From contig PDIM01010259.1 of assembly GCA_002811675.1 (NCBI GenBank), positions 42,989 to 84,568 on the forward strand: DNA of 41,580 nucleotides, in the 5' to 3' direction. Shown one piece after another: positions 10,801 through 18,849 of the stretch. Both the position numbers and the translations under genes were made by a program. Source of the DNA: Ichthyosporea sp. XGB-2017a (lineage: Eukaryota; Opisthokonta; Ichthyosporea). Under the pieces are notes generated by a model, which was given only the letters and a program-made list of their open reading frames with translations, had not been told where the DNA came from and did not search any database. How positions within the stretch are numbered: the stretch's first letter is position 1; each line of letters starts with the position of its first letter.

Positions 10801-13800
10801 GTTGAACACCCTTCAAGTGACCCTGCGCAACGCTTCCATTGAAGTTCCGGATGTTTCGATGGGTCGCCTATGCCCTCCATGAAGAACTCTTTAACCAACT
10901 CGCTATTAACTTCAACTTTCGTTTGGCTTTTTTCATAAATCGATCCACATGAAATCTCCAAATTTGGTGCCTTAAAAACACGTTTAGGATTTACTCGAAG
11001 GTATTTGCTAGAAAAGGCAACTTCAGTTGCAAGATGAACCATCCCAACATTTTTCATGGACACGTTATCAGTGGCAAGTCCAGCAAGATATAGACTATAC
11101 CATGCATTTGCTGATTCGCCAGACGACTCACTGCTTGGAAGTCCGATGTCGCTGTAGTAAAAGTCTGTCCCTCCGGAGTTTCCCCAACTTACCCCCAGAA
11201 AAAGGTCTTTGTAGCGATATTTGGGAAATCTTTCATCCTTAAGAGGCGATGGGTTGGCTATATCGGCGGCAATATCCTGAACAAAGGCAAGGTGAGATTG
11301 GCCCCAGTTGTAGTCATACTTAGCTGCTACGGAGAAGGCATAAAGGAGTGGACCGTACAGAAAGTGATGATTATCGGCACGATGAAAAAATCCCAAAGGT
11401 GAGAATGCCTTCCTTTTCACTTCCTTGCCAGACGCTTTGGATTTTTTACTGTCGTGTATGCCACTGTCTGGTAGCTTTGTGAACATATGGCTCATCATTG
11501 TCTTCCATACCATATCATACCCAAGATTAATATCTTGTCCTTCATAACCCACACAAAATGCCCATTCTGGACGCAAGTGAAGTGGTATTGGGATCCCCGG
11601 AATGCTCGGAATATCATTTCCATACTGGGTAGAAAATTTGGCAGCCTGTGCCCTGTCGGAGAGCTTCTGCATATCTTTTTCACTTAGAGGTTTGATGTCT
11701 GCACACTTTGGAGCCAGCCCGGCCGTCAACGGAAGGTTTCCTCTTAAAAAGAGGGTGAGTAAGTATTTTAAGGCTCCCAGTACACCATCCTCAATCGGAA
11801 GAAGGAATAAATTTGGAGATGTGGTACTTCTCTCTGACTCCGTGAGCTCTATTTTCCTATCAAAATATTCAGTATAACCAATCATATCAGCAGCAATCAT
11901 ATCTCTAGCTATTCGCTGCAAGCGCAAGGAATAAGTGTACACATCTGACACGCGAAGTATATCCCTAAAGTTGTTTGCTAATCCTCCGTCTAGCAACTCC
12001 TTTATGTTAATCACATCAGATGGTAGCTTACTGGGCAAGAGGTCATAATACCAATCCACAACCGGAACAAGAGTTTCAAGAAGCCAATATTCTGAAGATA
12101 TCCCCACCAGTTCTCCCCATACACTCACCAGAGAAGCTGCAGTTTGGTTCTTGCGGTTTGGACCTCCAAGAAAGGACGCTTGTTCCACATTCCACCCGGG
12201 CGACTGCTCTCGGTGAAGCGGCGTGGAATAGACAAGGGGAACATGTGATGAAGAAGATTTTCGTGTATCGTACATCTGCAGAGACGAGCTGGTAACGAAT
12301 TTGAATTGAACATATGTCACAAGCCCATCCTTTGTTACCTTCACGGATTCATATGACTTGATCGCTTGCATGTGAACATGAGCATGTTGGTCAAGCACTG
12401 CTTTCATTGGCGTGTTCACAGACGCTTCGTATCCTTCTTTGAACTGATTGTATTTCATTATACTCTCAAGCGTACCAAAGTCTTTGAAGCTTCCTTCGTC
12501 TAAGTTATGTGTCCGCTTGGGTGAGGATGGAAATCTAGTCGTGGAGTGATCAACCACAGCTATCTTGATCATACCCGAGCACGCATTCGTAGGAACGAGA
12601 CTCGTATCTGATCCCAGTTTCATCTCCAACTGATTTTCGGAGTAAAGCACCCACTTTTGACGGATGTAAAGAGGCTCTGTTCCTTTGCGAACATTACCTC
12701 GAACAGTAGTGAAGCGGAACATGTCCATTCCCAGAGACTTCTGGTTTCGTGCGGTCCATGAAAATTCAACCACAAACTCATAAACAGTCGCAAACGGAAA
12801 TCGTAACTTGTCCTTGGATTTGATAGTCACATCAGACCTTGCTCCCAGGCTACTAGAGCTTTGTTTATCAAGGTAGTTCATCTGCTCTTGCGACATTTGC
12901 AGATGTCCTTCTCGAGCTAACTTGACAATATTTGAGTTTTCAACTTTCTGTAAGTCAAATATCCGAAATTCATTGGCACCGTTCGTACTTTCGAGATCGA
13001 CTTCGATCTTGAAAAATGCATTGGTGAGATTGTAAGTCACGTACGGCGACCCTCGACTAAACGTGGCCTCTATATTGCCTTGGCTACCACCCGTGAGAAG
13101 TGTCTTCAGCATAAAATCGTCATAGTACGTGGCGTATAGTTGTTGCGAGGATTTACTTGCTTTTGATACGCCTTCAGAGGGAGCTGGGTTTTCTAACACG
13201 AATCCATTGACTACTACATTGGGCTTTGGAGCACTTTTTAAGCTGAATTTTAACCCCGGGACATTGCGTGTATTGGTCTCGATGGATTCCAATAGCGGCT
13301 TCCCATTGCCGTTATTGTATTTTGAATACATAAAACCAGCTTCCAAGCACACTGGAAAAGACTCGTTTGACCTCAGATGCATGCCACAGAGTTCTTTGCA
13401 ATTCAATATTCCCTTTGTATTTGGATGTGCAATGTAGCAAATGTTATTGAACTGGTCTAAGCATCCGAAAGGGGTACTCACACGGAATATGAAAGGAGGT
13501 CCAGGGAAGGCAAACATGTACCCCGCCCCATCATTAACATAGCGCTGTAGATAAGGAATCGTAGATATCCAATTCGTTTCGATATTAGTGTAGAAACGAT
13601 TACTCGGAACGGGCCGGTTTGGGAAAAGAAATTGAAACACCTGGGACGGTGGGTCATTGTACAACGCCTTGGGTGAAGCTTTATCACCGGAACCGCTCTG
13701 GGGAACAGATTTTTGCATGATAGAAGGTAGTGGTGCCTCTGGTGCCTCTATAACCTCTCGTGGCTCGTTATCAAGATCACCACCCAAAACAGTTCCGTCA

Positions 13801-15341
13801 TTTACACGCGTCCCTCCTCTGAAAGTGCTTTGGTCTATGAAAGGATCGTGAAGGCATTTACATTGAATATCACCTTCGCACAGTGGGCATCCTCCTTCAC
13901 ACTCACAGTCGTTTACACAGCTGGGGCAGCCTTCGCTCATCAAGTGACAAGAGCCTAAACACATCGGAGCCGCACCATTAGGACTTTCACACCCAAAGGA
14001 GCACGAACTCAAATCACCCCGGCAGGAGCATCCCTGGACACAGTTAGTACATTGATCAATTCCATCTCCCATCCCCACACATTGACTAACACACCCAACA
14101 CACGCTTCATCTCCGCCACACTGGCACTGCTCCTTGCATGCAGGGCAAGGTGCATTCTGGGTAAAACATCTGCCTTGGCATTGCGGGGCATTCCCAGTAC
14201 ATCTACAGCCCCACAGACACTGCAGGCAACCATCACATCCATCACACCAGCAATCATGCAAGCAATTTGAACACGTTTGATACCCTTGACAATGGCAATG
14301 TTTTTTACAGCTCGAGCAGGACAGAGGTCCTTTACATTCACAGAATCTCTGACACGAAAGACAATCAAAATCCCCATAGCAGTGGCTTTGACAGAATCCA
14401 GTAGGCATGGTCAGAGTAGGGTCATCATGGCGATGGGCCGTTGGAAGTGGAAATCCCCGCATCGGCTGTTCCGGCTCACTTGTCAGAGATGGGAACAGAG
14501 TGGGGGACTTAAATTGCTTCACCGGGAAATATCGCAGGTCTCCAGAGGAGGGTAAAGATGGAGGTAGGCTTGTAACAGGAGCTCCCAGTGTCTGATAATA
14601 CCCAGGGACAGTCACAGGGGTAGACACACTCCTTGCTTCCTTTACAATAGTGTCTATGTCATTGTCTGTTATCGGCGTTAGCGTTTCTCCTATAGGGTTG
14701 GAATTCTCCCCACTCTTTTTGGGATTTAAAAGTGCATCTACTGCCTGTTTATGCTTCTCCAGCTTCGCCTCATAGTCACATGGGCCTTTCCGCCATTCAT
14801 GGAAGACGTATTCCGGATCGAAATTCCACATGTGGTTAAACCAAAGCGAATCGCGCAGAGGCGTGTCGGGGATAGCCACTGAATTATTTGCCAAATTGAT
14901 TGGATACACCCGCAGAACACACTCTGAGTGCGGTACAACCCATTGATTCATACAACAGACATAATCCTTACAAAGAAGATACTCATAAGACACTTTCGCT
15001 GCCTGAGAGGACGAGACCTCTACACTCTTCCCCTCATTGGGCCCTTCATCAGCCCTACGCTTCAGTGCATCCACATCCGTTTTAGCACAAGTGCTCTTAT
15101 CCGCACGAATGGAACCTTTAGGGACTTTCCCTCCGCAGGTCATGTAACCTTTACCCGAGGGACCATTTGCCTCCTCTGTACTGATATTGAAAGCATTTGT
15201 AAGTGTCATAGGGGCACTACAGGAGAAATCACTAGTGGAAAAAGACAAAATAAACCTTGGTGAGAAAATTAAAAGCCCAATCACGACAATGAGGAAGGTC
15301 TTCAAAGGCATAGCCCACAGGCCTTTTTTGACTCCAGCCAT
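7842..15341 (-). CDS. Secreted or anchored GH81-like endo-1,3-beta-glucanase with Cys-rich array, 2499 aa
   Basis: The first in-frame ATG is at 15341-15339, just after an in-frame TAA. Residues 1-33 form a positively charged lead plus hydrophobic segment (signal peptide or type II anchor). Residues 317-496 are a cysteine-repeat array. From about 580 the sequence follows glycoside hydrolase family 81: PSNRFYTNIETNW, then HHFLYGPLLYAF near 1325, FPKYRY, GVSWGNSGG and ESSGESANAWY at about 1405-1415. GH81 enzymes cut beta-1,3-glucan with inversion. The ExxxE pair of the family is kept (Glu1405, Glu1409), but the general-acid Asp expected before HHF is Asn1324, with Asp at 1323. The C-terminal 900 residues are unassigned except a cysteine cluster near 2425-2485 resembling a PAN/Apple fold (FQNCKDAC, CYSYAFSW). 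Likely roles are feeding on glucans or remodelling a wall. Catalytic activity is uncertain. Confidence 0.8.
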   Translation of the reverse strand: MAGVKKGLWAMPLKTFLIVVIGLLIFSPRFILSFSTSDFSCSAPMTLTNAFNISTEEANGPSGKGYMTCGGKVPKGSIRADKSTCAKTDVDALKRRADEGPNEGKSVEVSSSQAAKVSYEYLLCKDYVCCMNQWVVPHSECVLRVYPINLANNSVAIPDTPLRDSLWFNHMWNFDPEYVFHEWRKGPCDYEAKLEKHKQAVDALLNPKKSGENSNPIGETLTPITDNDIDTIVKEARSVSTPVTVPGYYQTLGAPVTSLPPSLPSSGDLRYFPVKQFKSPTLFPSLTSEPEQPMRGFPLPTAHRHDDPTLTMPTGFCQSHCYGDFDCLSCQRFCECKGPLSCSSCKKHCHCQGYQTCSNCLHDCWCDGCDGCLQCLWGCRCTGNAPQCQGRCFTQNAPCPACKEQCQCGGDEACVGCVSQCVGMGDGIDQCTNCVQGCSCRGDLSSCSFGCESPNGAAPMCLGSCHLMSEGCPSCVNDCECEGGCPLCEGDIQCKCLHDPFIDQSTFRGGTRVNDGTVLGGDLDNEPREVIEAPEAPLPSIMQKSVPQSGSGDKASPKALYNDPPSQVFQFLFPNRPVPSNRFYTNIETNWISTIPYLQRYVNDGAGYMFAFPGPPFIFRVSTPFGCLDQFNNICYIAHPNTKGILNCKELCGMHLRSNESFPVCLEAGFMYSKYNNGNGKPLLESIETNTRNVPGLKFSLKSAPKPNVVVNGFVLENPAPSEGVSKASKSSQQLYATYYDDFMLKTLLTGGSQGNIEATFSRGSPYVTYNLTNAFFKIEVDLESTNGANEFRIFDLQKVENSNIVKLAREGHLQMSQEQMNYLDKQSSSSLGARSDVTIKSKDKLRFPFATVYEFVVEFSWTARNQKSLGMDMFRFTTVRGNVRKGTEPLYIRQKWVLYSENQLEMKLGSDTSLVPTNACSGMIKIAVVDHSTTRFPSSPKRTHNLDEGSFKDFGTLESIMKYNQFKEGYEASVNTPMKAVLDQHAHVHMQAIKSYESVKVTKDGLVTYVQFKFVTSSSLQMYDTRKSSSSHVPLVYSTPLHREQSPGWNVEQASFLGGPNRKNQTAASLVSVWGELVGISSEYWLLETLVPVVDWYYDLLPSKLPSDVINIKELLDGGLANNFRDILRVSDVYTYSLRLQRIARDMIAADMIGYTEYFDRKIELTESERSTTSPNLFLLPIEDGVLGALKYLLTLFLRGNLPLTAGLAPKCADIKPLSEKDMQKLSDRAQAAKFSTQYGNDIPSIPGIPIPLHLRPEWAFCVGYEGQDINLGYDMVWKTMMSHMFTKLPDSGIHDSKKSKASGKEVKRKAFSPLGFFHRADNHHFLYGPLLYAFSVAAKYDYNWGQSHLAFVQDIAADIANPSPLKDERFPKYRYKDLFLGVSWGNSGGTDFYYSDIGLPSSESSGESANAWYSLYLAGLATDNVSMKNVGMVHLATEVAFSSKYLRVNPKRVFKAPNLEISCGSIYEKSQTKVEVNSELVKEFFMEGIGDPSKHPELQWKRCAGSLEGCSTDRDCGLPCFKWENMKLTSTGPQSPQCLYKALINGVNVESKCEMSTVTNALVNGLCHYSRSHEKLVASTIKVVDMDGNQVYPKGIQVPISYEWVKQSLESSPFGKQEGFKDINYQNLMSEFMNTKNIKPQGHIIRNGNLPSEILEESGMVSEYIMYVLKKAKLVGGPNENTNESNAQNTVRHIQELADSQRAFNQQMKSLQGDLYSFLKSRGFFSGGSENMMTLFALLMHLNENDLKDVLGPSCVNDALDQLIADASKSRPLTLTNALKLYFKNDFYWYSSHFGTQLKRGSLLTSFQTFYKSKLEATIDYGKCVSPDKGILSTQDGGTGSITGIGAVNAGEVKLLNTWGSVNEAGFSLVNRFASMSSSVVNMVQMGPSLSPVSVFVVNGIHKSTGDPDGLNFNIWRDVPDANLDSSGNGVELLPVQGSVSKSAAAFCKIAKNANSANGKQTSAKDELFANKDRYKKIYDHSGGISLLGSSLAADLLWLSTHVNARCISEDQRSNQRRRRDQNQRSNEHDRNAEGGFEEPVLHTFHRRHGHSWSEHLGMGHVDRQRWEASQNRFNIVWHKKNTDGKNRLPHESQKKERRGVNTGADTNEWCFYNPSLFRSNAKGGAHCDLSLPSSHVQSGGCSANRQVCCERMKSVTETSLEGKEKLHLTGPVFSSKRWGTLVTTTPSHSSAATAYPIVGCRLKSAQSGSERDEVVTWTSGRLKSNNKGLPQKVFFKISFSHTLESVLKDSSFAAHVFLVYTTNAPEDSVEKNRSGVYKYSCKTIKLQKIDKKLQPQSGVLPTDPEFDTPKSWQQFQPLDDPAVSNEFTTTSKSSSQQPRFIFPATRLRLECVREPGQPAKVEPFENGFIQVEIQPTTQCEEEKVSYVDFEDNNAIKHKMAPVIYTVYAWMDASLYSGKTALIELSGRFPQASSITFQNCKDACSQNTGGCYSYAFSWVDNTCLQFTERECKILSPSKQYISGFADKKHGKIVSWNA
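13854..14393 (-). repeat. Protein-level array of CxxCxxxCxC units inside the GH81 gene
   Basis: Residues 317-496 of the GH81-like protein repeat a C-x2-C-x3-C-x-C motif. The copies I read are CLSCQRFCEC, CSSCKKHCHC, CSNCLHDCWC, CLQCLWGCRC, CPACKEQCQC, CTNCVQGCSC and CPSCVNDCEC, plus a degenerate copy, CVGCVSQCVG. The first four are spaced about 15-16 residues apart and later ones more widely. The segment precedes the GH81 fold and could be a disulfide-rich stalk, a carbohydrate-binding array or a metal-binding region. I know no named domain with exactly this spacing. Confidence 0.75.
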
Positions 15342-16014
15342 TGCTACTGTCAATTAGGAGAATAATCAAGATTCCACTATAACAAAAAAAAAAGAAAAAA
15401 AAAAAGGGACAAGAGGACAAACACAACGTTCCTTTGCTCTTAGGTCCTTTGCTCTTTGGTCCTTTGCTCTTTGGTCCCGCTCCCCCCAATTTACTTTTCC
15501 ACTGGCCTGTTCAAAATGAAATCACGCTCGGGTCTTTCTTCTTCTTCCTGCCTGTTTCTGTCTTATCTCCCGTCCTTCACAGGGGAGATCCAGGGAGATA
15601 TATCACGCAATAAGAAGAAGAAGCTGATTACAATCACAGCTACACGACAGAACACACCTCTAGTTGCAGAAACAAACTGTACCATACATTAAGCTACAAT
15701 AAATACAATACACACACAATAATAAAAATATCCCAGAATTTCAGTATAAATGGAATGTGCCACACACAGCTGATCAGGGAGGCAGAGGGAGGAACAGCTG
15801 GTCGATCATCATCGCCTGACAAATGAGCGAGAGCCAAAACCAGTTCAAGCAGTACTCACTGCACTACGGTGCTCTTTAGCTATGAAGGAGAAGAGTCTTT
15901 CTTTCTTTTTGTTTTGTTTTGTTTTGTTTTTGCTTTGGACATAGAGATCCATTATTCAGTTGATTTAAACAAAAACATCCAATAGCAAATATAAACTTAA
16001 GCTAAATTGTAACA
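15342..16014. promoter_or_regulatory. Divergent promoter region, 673 bases
   Basis: This separates the minus-strand GH81 gene from the plus-strand 834-residue gene. On the GH81 side lie an A-rich tract (15384-15405) and a three-copy 15-bp repeat (15431-15475). On the other side lie a TATAAA at 15745-15750, a pyrimidine-rich stretch near 15896-15910 and four GTTTT units (15911-15930). The open frames across it are repeat-driven or low complexity, and I call no gene. Confidence 0.5.
15431..15475. repeat. Three tandem copies of a 15-bp unit
   Basis: CCTTTGCTCTTAGGT (15431-15445) is followed by two exact copies of CCTTTGCTCTTTGGT (15446-15460 and 15461-15475); copy 1 differs at one base from the others. 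The array lies about 90-135 bases upstream of the GH81 ATG, where it could act as repeated transcription-factor sites or lie in the 5' UTR. Confidence 0.85.
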
Positions 16015-18519
16015 ATGCCATTTGAAGTACCTTTATCTTCAGCCTCTTGGTCGATATTCTTTGCCCGAGTCTTCTCGCTCCTTTGTACTCTTCTTCTCCC
16101 TGCACTTGCTGCCAGATTCATCTTCCGGATGATGGGCCTTGCTATTTCCCCACTGCTGAGTATAGCTGTGAATCCCTCACCAGGGGGGGCTCAAGATGCC
16201 CGACACAAGGCTGGTGGGCTCTTAAAAACTCTTCTGAAGTTGATTGTCATTGCTGGGTGTGTACAAGGCCTCTTTCGCTGGGGCAAGCAGTGGATGGACA
16301 GTGACGTGCACCAACTTATGAATGATGGGTGGGCAATACCTCAAGGGGACCCTTATAGTGGCCATGACTCTCAAAGAGCCTATGAACAATACCAACGTGT
16401 AACTGCTTATCAACGTCATTTGGAAAAGATTCACCGTTCATTGGCAAATTATTTTTTGCTCTTGGATGTGCCAATATTTGCAAACTCGTTGGAGATTAAG
16501 CGAGCTTATCAAAGAATTTCCTCTTTAAAGAATGGCTTTCCTGGATGGGTCAATAACAAGCAGCAGGCTATCAATATCAAAGCACACCACGAGGCCCACG
16601 GGCAATTATGGGAGATGCTTCATGAGTATAGCCATTCGAGGCTGAACGTATCCGAGTGGGCGTCTGGGAAAGGGGATGGAGTGAGGGGAGGCCAAGAGGC
16701 TGTCGAGATGGGACTGAAATGGCTCGTAGATAGAATAGAAAGACTTGCGGCACTCGGAACCAATGATGGAAGTCCCCACCTTCGGTCAACTCGTCCTGTG
16801 GGTGTTGGTTTTCATGTTTCACGACGATTTGTCACCGAAAACGTGTTTGGAAGTATTTATGACTTGCGTTTACAGCGTCATCTGCTTCCCCGTGAGGTGT
16901 TTGACATGGGGGAGCAGCATTTCCGCGGCAGTAATAATGTGGGGATTGCCAGTGAGGAGAGTTGTGAGGGTGACGATGATGAAATACTGATCAATGCTGA
17001 TGATGATGAGTTGGATATCCTTACCTCACTGATAAGCATCATTGATGACCACTGCAGTGAAACGACGCCTATTGAATATAGTAACTATCGTAATTTTGAA
17101 GCATCACTATCTTTGCCCTGCAAACACCAGATACTCACATCTTTTATCTGCAGAAAGGTGTATCTACAAGCAACAGCAAATTCTGCCTCAGTATCTAATA
17201 CTCATTCTCAGATGTGGAAGGAAATGGACGCGTGTGCCTCTGAACTGGAAGTATGGTCGCGGGCAGCAATAGAGGCAGAACACAGCAATATTGAGTGGCT
17301 CCACGAGAGGAAAATGTTTCAATATGCAACAGCGGTCACTAAGATGTTTCGCGGAAATCCGAATGCGTTCCAAAGTCATTTGGACAAGGCTTTCGCTTGT
17401 TTACATGGGAAGGTTGGGGGCAGTGAAACATCTACCTGTCGGATGTGGTATACGCTTTACGGATTCGAGGAAAGTATCCCTACCGTGGAGGAGAATCAGT
17501 TCTACTCTTCTGCAGGGAAGGATGAGGTTCCTTTTGGTTTAGGATCAGAGTCTGTCTCTTCTGGTGATACTTTGGTTTTGTCATATTGGGTAACGCATAC
17601 AATGGAGTCCTATATTTGGCTACTATTGGGATGCTTTGCCGTCTGCCATTCACTCTCTGGTTCGTTAATGAGAGATCCTCGTCACCGGCTACTTTTATTT
17701 GCTGGCCCTATTGCAGGCATCGTTGTAGAGTTGTTGTTTCTCTATGAAATATCGCACATCCGAAGTTATGTGGACCTGTGTCTTTTGCGTGACCGGTTCA
17801 AGGAGAGAGTTGCTCAATATGATGTTTTTGATAGCCAAGGTAATCTTCAATACAAGAACGAGTCAATGGGTTATGTGTTATTTGGTGAAATGGGAGGCTA
17901 TGTGCAGGCAAGTCTTCAGGCGGGGATTTTACTCTTTACCGGCACAAGCGAAGAAGTGAAGCAGATATATGATGTGGTATTTAAATCGAACTATGGGTTC
18001 ACAACAGAGCCGTATCTTGGCTCGCCTTCGTGGTCATTCTCATCATCAAATGGTCTTCACTTGTCTCAAGGAGTAATCTCTGTCAACCCATTTCTTCCCC
18101 TTCACCCACAATACTCTCTGGTGCAAAGTGTACCTTTGTGGTGTTTGTTTATAATTTCCTGTATCTTCCTGATGAAGTCCAATAGAAGGGTAAGGAATAT
18201 TCTCGATATTAAGGAGGAGCGAATGATGGAGCAGATGAGGGATGCTGCACGTCTGCGTCAAGGGCAGGGTCAATCAGGAATAGGCAGAACCTCAAATGTG
18301 CACCCAACAGACTGGGAGTCCCTTCAATCCGATTTAGATAACCCCTTTCTAATTACAACCAAATTAACCTCTCTGTGTGAGAATGCCAAGTTCATCCGTG
18401 GCTTTATGCGAAACATATGCGACCAGAATGAGCGATATCTCCGTCGCAGAGCTGAGCAAAAGCAACGGAAAGGAGAGAAGATGATAGAAAAACCGAAAGA
18501 AGAGAGCAAAGGTGACTAA
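16015..18519 (+). CDS. Multi-pass membrane protein with J-domain-like segment, 834 aa
   Basis: The start is ATG in AACAATGCCA and the stop is TAA. Hydrophobic spans are visible at about 9-33, 65-83, 530-545, 558-578 and 705-721, so it is probably an integral membrane protein with a large loop between spans two and three. Residues 145-212 resemble a J domain: NYFLLLDVP, then SLEIKRAYQRIS, then a second helix. The HPD triad that stimulates Hsp70 is absent (NGFPGW lies there), so if homologous it is a degenerate J-like domain. The C-terminal tail is charged and Lys/Glu-rich, with sequence like RRRAEQKQRKGEK, and is presumably cytosolic. An acidic patch with DDDE and DADDDE occurs near 320-340. 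Possible location is the ER or another endomembrane. No whole-protein family was recognised. Confidence 0.78.
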   Translation: MPFEVPLSSASWSIFFARVFSLLCTLLLPALAARFIFRMMGLAISPLLSIAVNPSPGGAQDARHKAGGLLKTLLKLIVIAGCVQGLFRWGKQWMDSDVHQLMNDGWAIPQGDPYSGHDSQRAYEQYQRVTAYQRHLEKIHRSLANYFLLLDVPIFANSLEIKRAYQRISSLKNGFPGWVNNKQQAINIKAHHEAHGQLWEMLHEYSHSRLNVSEWASGKGDGVRGGQEAVEMGLKWLVDRIERLAALGTNDGSPHLRSTRPVGVGFHVSRRFVTENVFGSIYDLRLQRHLLPREVFDMGEQHFRGSNNVGIASEESCEGDDDEILINADDDELDILTSLISIIDDHCSETTPIEYSNYRNFEASLSLPCKHQILTSFICRKVYLQATANSASVSNTHSQMWKEMDACASELEVWSRAAIEAEHSNIEWLHERKMFQYATAVTKMFRGNPNAFQSHLDKAFACLHGKVGGSETSTCRMWYTLYGFEESIPTVEENQFYSSAGKDEVPFGLGSESVSSGDTLVLSYWVTHTMESYIWLLLGCFAVCHSLSGSLMRDPRHRLLLFAGPIAGIVVELLFLYEISHIRSYVDLCLLRDRFKERVAQYDVFDSQGNLQYKNESMGYVLFGEMGGYVQASLQAGILLFTGTSEEVKQIYDVVFKSNYGFTTEPYLGSPSWSFSSSNGLHLSQGVISVNPFLPLHPQYSLVQSVPLWCLFIISCIFLMKSNRRVRNILDIKEERMMEQMRDAARLRQGQGQSGIGRTSNVHPTDWESLQSDLDNPFLITTKLTSLCENAKFIRGFMRNICDQNERYLRRRAEQKQRKGEKMIEKPKEESKGD

Positions 18520-18849
18520 AAGAAAGGGTGAAGCAAAAAATAATTATTGGGAAGAGAAGGGAAATAAAGATGAAAATGAAAACTTGGGACTTTTGGAATT
18601 TTTGAGAGGAATTTTTGTGTGTGTTGGAATTTTCAATTTTCAGGGAGCGGCCGAATTTTTTGTTCTTTTTCCAGGTCTAAAAAAAAATTCTTGTCTTTTT
18701 CTTTTTGTTGTTGTTGTTGTTGTTGTTGTGATCAATCCAAAAGATCCGCAACGAAAGGGACAGGAAACGTTAAGAAAGGGAATCTTGGGAAGTGTGGTTA
18801 TAGAAGGAAGATAAAGTCAAAAGTGTGTGTGTGAGTGTGTGTGCAAGGG
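18520..18849 (+). other. Tandem intergenic spacer with poly(A) signal and microsatellites
   Basis: This 330-base gap between two plus-strand genes holds an AATAAA, a T/A-rich stretch, eight TTG units (18705-18728) and a GT-rich run (18823-18843) that ends six bases before the downstream ATG. A pyrimidine run ending in CCAG near 18662-18673 resembles a splice acceptor in the downstream 5' UTR, but no donor is evident. No gene is seen. Confidence 0.5.
18563..18568 (+). terminator. Candidate poly(A) signal AATAAA
   Basis: It lies 43 bases after the TAA of the 834-residue membrane-protein gene, the spacing seen elsewhere in the window. Confidence 0.6.

Noticed and set aside
14009-14377. Cysteine-containing frame on the same strand as the GH81 gene but out of phase
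   Set aside because: It is a shadow of the cysteine-rich array; the in-phase frame has the regular motif and is part of the long gene.
15232-15489. Minus-strand frame encoding GPKSKG repeats
   Set aside because: It is a by-product of the 15-bp tandem repeat in the promoter region, overlaps the GH81 start, and has no other protein-like feature.
18835-18849. Five extra in-frame codons before the ATG of the giant gene (GTG start)
   Set aside because: A eukaryotic nuclear gene should start at ATG; an in-frame TGA lies just upstream and the first ATG at 18850 gives an immediate signal peptide. The same reasoning moved the starts of the GH81, 1060-residue and USE1 genes to their first ATG.
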